Both the position numbers and the translations under genes were made by a program. Positions 58,857 to 64,000 of a stretch of DNA of 64,000 nucleotides are shown here, piece by piece. Numbering within the stretch: position 1 is the first letter of the stretch; each line of letters begins with the position of its first letter. The stretch is from Notospermus geniculatus (taxonomy: Eukaryota; Nemertea; Pilidiophora; Heteronemertea; Lineidae), in contig NMRB01001164.1 in assembly GCA_002633025.1 (NCBI GenBank), positions 91,374 to 155,373 of the forward strand, in the 5' to 3' direction. Under the pieces are notes generated by a model that worked only from the letters and a program-made list of their open reading frames with translations, did not search any database and was not told where the DNA came from.

Positions 58857-58934
58857 GCAAGTTAGTTCATACGGATTGCATGCAGGACTAGGCCTACACC
58901 TGCGTGCAATACGGATGAACTAACGTTTTGCAAG
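58857..58934. repeat. 78-bp hairpin
   Basis: GCAAGTTAGTTCATACGGAT pairs with the inverse of ATACGGATGAACTAACG; TGCATGCAGG pairs with CCTGCGTGCA. Confidence 0.7.
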
Positions 58935-59517
58935 GATTGCGTCTTGGCATATAAAAAAAGAGGACAGGTAAAGACTTGATTAGCGAGAGAAGTCATCCCC
59001 ACACGACCAGAAGGCCTATTACTTCCTGGGTGTCGTAGTTTTCCCAATTAGGGAAATCGGTGACATGTGAGATTGGTCAATTACCAAGTTGCCTGGATCT
59101 ACTGCGAGATTATTATAACTACGCATATTATGAGAGTAGAGCAAGCGCCTCTTCGGATAAGATCAAAGGGCAGATATTGGCAATGCGTTTGATGAAACAA
59201 GGATTTTATACCATTCCCCTTTGTTACCTATATTTTTTCACAGACAGATGATTTCATATAGCAAACACGGTGACCAATTTTCCAATAATATTGTTTTTTA
59301 TCGGGGTCCGCTAAGTCGGAGGATGATAGCACGGTTAGGGATCTGCACCTGGCCGTTTCTGACGCACGGAGACTACGATGTGGGCGGAGGAAGGCTTTCA
59401 GGTCGGCAAAAAACATAACCTTGGGGAGATGCCTTGATTGGAGTTGAATTCCCCTGATTATCCTGACCTCGTACTGTTCTTGACACACTGTGGGCGAGGT
59501 CATCAAGGTCTAAACCC

Positions 59518-59763
59518 AGCAGCACACCAGGCGATATCGCAAAGCGATGATCGCCACGCATCGCTGTCCAGCGCACACCTGCGTCAACAGCCGATTTTAC
59601 TCTGTGGCGATCAGGGGTGGCCGCATAGAAACTCCGCTAGCGCTAGCGGAGCGCATCTGCCGATAGTGCTGTACCTTTTTGTCCTGCAGTTTTAACACCG
59701 ATAGGCTGTCGAAGCACTGGCGGAGTTTCTATGCGGCTACCCCAGATCGCCTGGTGTGCTGCA
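59518..59763. mobile_element. Family K foldback interrupted by family L (59614-59743)
   Basis: Family K ends AGCACACCAGGCGATATCGC and GATCGCCTGGTGTGCTGC enclose a complete family L element starting GGGGTGGCCGCATAG and ending CTATGCGGCTACCCC. Confidence 0.8.
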
Positions 59764-61012
59764 TGCCCGCTGGCTATTTCCCCAAGATTGCCTGCGATGT
59801 GGATCGTCCTCTGACCAATGAGGTCTTGGTTTTATCAACCGTTCCGAAAGTGACAGCGAGTCGCTTCCGTTTCCGTTCTTGGAGCATATCAGAACCTCTC
59901 TATTTTGGCTCTGATCATGCGAACCAGCACTGAGTGACTTCCGTATTGCGAATGGAATAGTGTTGTTTGTAAAAATAGACTTTCTCATGAACTATTAATG
60001 TAGATGTGTAGAGTATATCATATAATATTCTTTTCTATGGGCCCTATTAAAATTTAGTACTAGAATCTCGAGTTGCCCATTAAGTAGATGATAACATTCC
60101 TTCCAAAATATCCCGTGATGTCAGACAGCAATGTCGGATTTTTAAACCGGTTTTTCTTACACATTTTCCCTGATTTAATGATTTTTCTGTAGTTTATGAC
60201 GATTGGTTGAACATCACTCTGTGTTTAAAAACGTCGACCCATTCGTCGATTATTTTCTTGAGTTATCGTGTCCCATTTCCGCCACTCCATAGTCCGACTA
60301 ATTTACAGAATTATCTTGTAGGTCGGTCCCCAAACCGCTCTGTCAATGAAAACAAAATGCAAAATGTCATGGCGGTATCATATCTACTATGCGATGCATT
60401 AGCGTGGCTGCAAGGAGCTTAGCATAAAAATACACGGCTAATCCGGGAAAAAATGAACGCCATAAAAGCTTAGTAATCCATTTGCTTTGGTTGCGTATGT
60501 CTTAATTCTGTGACTGACTCCTTGGATGAGCATATTACCATTATCCTCGGAGTGTATGTAGCAAATTGCTATCAGGGATAAGAACATTGAAACATACACT
60601 CAGAGGACTCATTTTACGGAAAATCATATACATGTAATCGTAAATCCTTGCTCTTGTGTATGACCAGCTCGGATCAAGTACGAGTTCTCATGCGAGGTGG
60701 CTCTCAAAGGACTATTTACCATTGTTGGTTAATCTTCCTTGCAGCTTGAGCCCGTAGCAGACCAGCAACGTTTCTTTCGCATGCCAACAATAGGAGCTTC
60801 AGTCTTTTGACAATAGATGTCACTGCAGTCCAATTCAATACCTAGCGAATCCATTAATGCTTGATCGAGCACCAATCAAGAGAATGTTCTTTTGTATTGG
60901 TCTGCTAGAACTTTGCTGCCGTCCTTTGGAAATAAGGCGCGACAGGCTGCTCCTATGAGAGTTGCTGTCTATTCATAACTGTTGGACACTTCAAACAGTT
61001 CACGAGGATGAC
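59764..61012. other. No gene seen
   Basis: Mostly unique sequence. A weak hairpin (CCTCGGAGTGTATGT against ACATACACTCAGAGG) spans about 60545-60608. Confidence 0.5.
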
Positions 61013-61015
61013 ATT

Positions 61016-61096
61016 AGGGAGGTTTCGCATGCGCCCGGTTAGGCCCTACGATAAACGTCGTCGTAGGGCCTAACCGGGCGCTTGCGAAACCTCCCT
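61016..61096. mobile_element. 81-bp near-perfect hairpin MITE, family W, ATT duplication
   Basis: AGGGAGGTTTCGCATGCGCC pairs with its inverse and continues through GTTAGGCCCTACGA. Flanked by ATT at 61013-61015 and 61097-61099. Confidence 0.88.
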
Positions 61097-61738
61097 ATTA
61101 CTTGCAACATACAGCAACAGTTTGGGACCTTCAACAGTCACGAGTAGACAACCACTCTATTAAAGTGGAAAGCACGAAAATGGGGACCCTAGCCGACTTT
61201 TTCAATACGTGTCACTGGTGGTTAAAACTATTGAAATAAAACTGACATCACTGTTCTGATCAATTTCCCACACAAAAGGCGTCCATTGTATTAGGACCGA
61301 GTTTCGGTGTGCTGCCCTCTATCGAGCTAGCATCCCCATTGTCCCGTGTGCGGACTCGAATGTTTGTAAGAGCTCGTTTGCTTCATGCAAGAAACTTGTT
61401 GCCCGCGTGTTTGATTTTTATTGCTAAATGCTCGTGGAGAGCAAGACATGCTTTTCACACGGGGCAATAATTCTTTATTGTTGCTTTCCACTAAATGCTG
61501 GCAAAAGCAAGAAAAGTTCACTCGTGTGCTGCGGGCTTTACGCTGTTACCAATGACGCAAATGATGCCCATGTATTTTTCTGCCGCTCAGTTGCCTATAG
61601 AAACCAACTTGTTACTTGAGAGAGAAAAACTCTCACTGACGAGGAGAGACTTAACCGCACGGGATACAGGGATGTCAGGGCGTTGACCGCACTGGTTCGG
61701 ATAAGGCAAAAACTAGAATAAAAAAGGATTGCTCTCCA

Positions 61739-61861
61739 GGGGCCATATTCAGGAAGCCTTTGTAACTTTGCGTGCACGGCAGTCAGTGAACAATAGAGCA
61801 TGTGCAGCCAAACAATAGACTTGCGTGCAGGCAAAGTTGCGAAGGCTTCGTGAATATGGCT
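61739..61861. mobile_element. Foldback, family F
   Basis: GGGGCCATATTCAGGAAG and CTTCGTGAATATGGC ends. The downstream SINE begins immediately after it. Confidence 0.8.
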
Positions 61862-62280
61862 CGTGGCCTGGTGGTCGAGTGTTCTATAACGCGCTTGACT
61901 TTCAGTCCAAACAGGGGCGGTGCGTGGGTTCGATCCCCGGCTGGGACATGTATGAGAAAGGCTGTGAACCAATTAGGGTCTATCGGATGAGACAAGCTGT
62001 GAACCAATTAGTAGGGTCAATCGGATGAGACAAGCTGTGGCCCAATTAGTAGGGTCTATCGGATGAGACAAGTTGTGAACCAATTAGTCGGTAGTCCCTT
62101 GTACTGAGCGCCTATGCCAAGGCAAGTAAAAGACCCCACATAGGTGGACAGTAGCCTTTCGTGGACTCCACACCGTAAGATCAAAAAGACCCCACATAGG
62201 TGGACAGTAGCCTTTCGTGGACTCCACACCGTAAGATCAAAAAGGGTTATGAAGCTTCAAATTATCTATCTATCTACATC
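61862..62280 (+). mobile_element. tRNA-derived SINE with two internal tandem expansions
   Basis: An A-box-like region (GTGGCCTGGTGG) and B box (GGGTTCGATCCCCGG from 61926) are followed by a body with the words GGATGAGAC and TACTGAGCGCCTATGCCAAG, which I recall from widespread metazoan SINEs. The body is expanded by about four units of 37-38 bp (61960-62092, core TATCGGATGAGACAAGCTGT) and two 58-bp units (62128-62242). It ends in an ATCT-repeat tail. It directly abuts the foldback 61739-61861. Confidence 0.82.
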
Positions 62281-62675
62281 TATTACAAGTTTGCAGTTAC
62301 ACAATTACAGCAGTCTTTCCATACTTTTTTAACATGAATATAATCTCGCTCTAAATCATTTTAGTGGTGCATAATAACCGGGCGATGATATAAACGCCTT
62401 GTTTTTACACGTGTTTCATGTCTCGCGACAGAAAAAGAATCTTCGCCAGTTCATTTTCTTCCTGGTACATTGCAGCTGAAAGGAAATGAAACGTGGTTGT
62501 TTTAACAAGTAATTTGCTCTTTCAAGTGTGTTTTGCCTAAAAGTACGACTAGCACAGGCGAATTTCGAAAAATTCTCCAAGATACTTTCGTGATCGGCAA
62601 GAAAAGACGAGTGTCTAGTGTTTCCTTAATTTCAATTCTTGTCTCAGCGAAGCGTAATATTGTTTTTTATCTTCT
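62281..62675. other. Upstream region of the receptor gene, no exon recognised
   Basis: AT-rich sequence between the SINE tail and the candidate splice acceptor; probably intron or 5' flank. Confidence 0.5.
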
Positions 62676-62705
62676 ATTTAATGTTTCTTCTCTTATATTT
62701 TTCAG
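62676..62705 (+). promoter_or_regulatory. Candidate 3' splice acceptor upstream of the GPCR start codon
   Basis: A pyrimidine-rich run ends in TTATATTTTTCAG at 62705, 300 bases before the receptor ATG. This is a good metazoan acceptor, so the coding exon probably starts at 62706 with untranslated sequence joined from an upstream exon. No convincing TATA box or core promoter is visible nearer the ATG. Inference only; no transcript was seen. Confidence 0.4.
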
Positions 62706-63005
62706 ATTTAAAAAATAAGCAGAAAAAGGTAACCGTATTCACAGTTCAGGTCTCGCATTGTAACGTTCGAGGATTTTGTGAGTTCGAAATTTATATCCTT
62801 TTATCTCGTAAGTAGGAGGAATGAGAAAAGTTTCTTTGCCACGGGACAAGGATGCACAAAATGTTTCTAAAGGTATGTCTGTGGTGCAAAAGAATCTGGA
62901 GTAAGAGTTGATATCCTGTTCGGATCTCCAAGTAGTTAATGAAATAGTTACCGCTGCTACGTGCAGTTTGATACCAATAGGTGGCGCTGCATAAGGAATT
63001 CAAGA

Positions 63006-64000
63006 ATGACCAATTGGACGGTTGAATCCTCGGTGACGTATGATCCGCTGCAGCACTGGCCGAACGAGACTGACGTGCTACTACCGAGCGTGACACCGGG
63101 GCTGCACACGACGCCTAAGGATGCGCCGCAGTACTGGGCAGCTACCGAACTGGCGCATTTCCAAAGGTGGTATTACGGTGCACACGGTTACTGTGCATCC
63201 ATAATATGTATCCTGGGCATTATCGCCAACGGCCTAAACATCATTGTTCTCACGAGGAAAAACATGATATCGGCTACAAATACGATTTTAACTGCACTTG
63301 CGGTTGCTGACGGCCTCACTATGTTAGCGTACTTGCCATTTGCCATTATCTACTACTTCCTGGATGGTCAACAGGACAGCAAATCCGTAGCACAATTCCT
63401 TCTGTTCTACGTCTGTTTTAGCGTCCTAGCGCATAGCATTTCAATATGGCTGACAGTTACGTTAGCTCTGTTTAGATACCTTTTCATCCGCTATCCCCGA
63501 AGGGGTCAAACTCTGTGCAGTATTGAACGAGCCAAGCTGTCCATTATATCGGTGTTTTTCGCAAATTTATTCGTTTGTATACCACATTTTATGGCCCATT
63601 ATGTTAAGCAACATTTTGATACGAGTAAAAATACGACAACGTATGAGATGTCGAATCGGGAGGATACGTACTTCTACATGATGATCGGCCGAGTTAATTT
63701 CTGGTTAATATCTGTGCTAGTGAAATTATTTCCGTGCTTTTTGCTAATAGTCCTAAGTATTTTGTTAATACGCTGCATGCAGGCAGCAGAACGCAGACGG
63801 AAAAATCTCAGGAAACAAGCGCGGCCTAACTCAAAAGACAACGATTCATCACGTGACCGGAAGACAAATCGGACAACACGCATGCTCCTCGCGGTTGTCA
63901 TCCTTTTCGTTATTTGTGAACTTCCGCAAGGAATAGTGGGTCTATTGGTCGGAATTTTAGGTTCTGATTTCAATGATCAGATTTACAGTCCGCTTGGGGA
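63006..64000 (+). CDS. Myosuppressin/sex-peptide-receptor-like (dmsr-type) neuropeptide GPCR, 5' part, runs off the window
   Basis: Open for 331 codons without a stop to the right edge, so the C-terminus (TM7 and tail) is missing. The start is the first ATG after an in-frame TGA at 62940, with A at -3. The extracellular N-terminus has N-x-T sites at N3 and N20. TM1 is about residues 62-83 with GIIAN (N75); TM2 has LAVAD (D102); TM3 ends in SISIWLTVTLALFRY, where FRY (156-158) replaces DRY; TM4 is about 178-198; TM5 about 230-256 with P243; a basic intracellular loop 3 (262-292) leads to TM6 with CELPQG (P307) instead of CWxP. H-S-I-S-I-W-L-T-V before an FRY-type motif and E-[LF]-P-Q-G in TM6 are typical, from family knowledge, of FMRFamide/myosuppressin/sex-peptide receptors (Srw-like rhodopsin GPCRs), which bind RFamide or related peptides at the plasma membrane and signal through G proteins. 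The ligand cannot be inferred. The frame is intact, so it is probably functional. Confidence 0.9.
   Translation, partial: MTNWTVESSVTYDPLQHWPNETDVLLPSVTPGLHTTPKDAPQYWAATELAHFQRWYYGAHGYCASIICILGIIANGLNIIVLTRKNMISATNTILTALAVADGLTMLAYLPFAIIYYFLDGQQDSKSVAQFLLFYVCFSVLAHSISIWLTVTLALFRYLFIRYPRRGQTLCSIERAKLSIISVFFANLFVCIPHFMAHYVKQHFDTSKNTTTYEMSNREDTYFYMMIGRVNFWLISVLVKLFPCFLLIVLSILLIRCMQAAERRRKNLRKQARPNSKDNDSSRDRKTNRTTRMLLAVVILFVICELPQGIVGLLVGILGSDFNDQIYSPLG

Overview
The window looks like repeat-rich genomic DNA from a heterozygous metazoan, most likely a marine invertebrate; the species cannot be fixed from sequence alone. The grounds are tRNA-derived SINEs, dozens of short foldback (MITE-like) elements, a rhodopsin-like neuropeptide receptor related to invertebrate myosuppressin/sex-peptide receptors, and the recurring word TGTACATGTA. 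No bacterial or viral gene organisation is visible. Coding content is very low. The only gene recognised with confidence is the 5' part of a seven-transmembrane receptor on the + strand (63006 to the right edge, open at the edge), probably behind a splice acceptor at 62705. A second, much weaker candidate is a 72-residue secreted cysteine-rich peptide at 41454-41672. Nearly all other short open frames lie inside inverted repeats or SINEs and are not genes.

Layout: 1-4399 is a string of foldback elements, several nested. 4400-14391 is a direct duplication (copies 4400-8437 and 8527-14391) with a single N where copy 1 stops. 14392-18343 holds nested foldbacks and a 760-base N gap whose two flanks carry the same 430 bases. 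18344-25177 is a second direct duplication (18344-22136 and 22774-25177) separated by a 430-base palindrome built from ATTCATGAAT words. 25205-40166 is a third, about 7.2-7.4 kb per copy (25205-32381 and 32724-40166). 40306-42451 has a dispersed repeat, the small peptide candidate, a minisatellite and a MITE nested in another MITE. 46710-47780 and 51786-53201 are two shorter direct duplications. The remainder carries scattered foldbacks, one MULE-like element with a 10-bp target duplication, a VNTR-bearing SINE and finally the receptor.

The main interpretation is that the direct duplications are probably two haplotypes laid end to end by the assembler: copies are nearly identical apart from clean insertions, duplications 1 and 4 break at single Ns, and the large gap has identical flanks. 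Read that way, each pair is a natural filled-site/empty-site experiment, giving exact ends and target-site duplications for many mobile elements: a SINE (9 bp), PIF/Harbinger-like elements (TAA/TTA), Tc1-like elements (TA), elements using ATT or other 3-bp sites, hAT/MULE-like elements (9-10 bp), and an asymmetric hairpin-plus-tail element with 16-19 bp direct repeats that fits none of the usual TIR classes. That last family, and a foldback lying in opposite orientations at different points of the two copies, are the best candidates for something not yet described.
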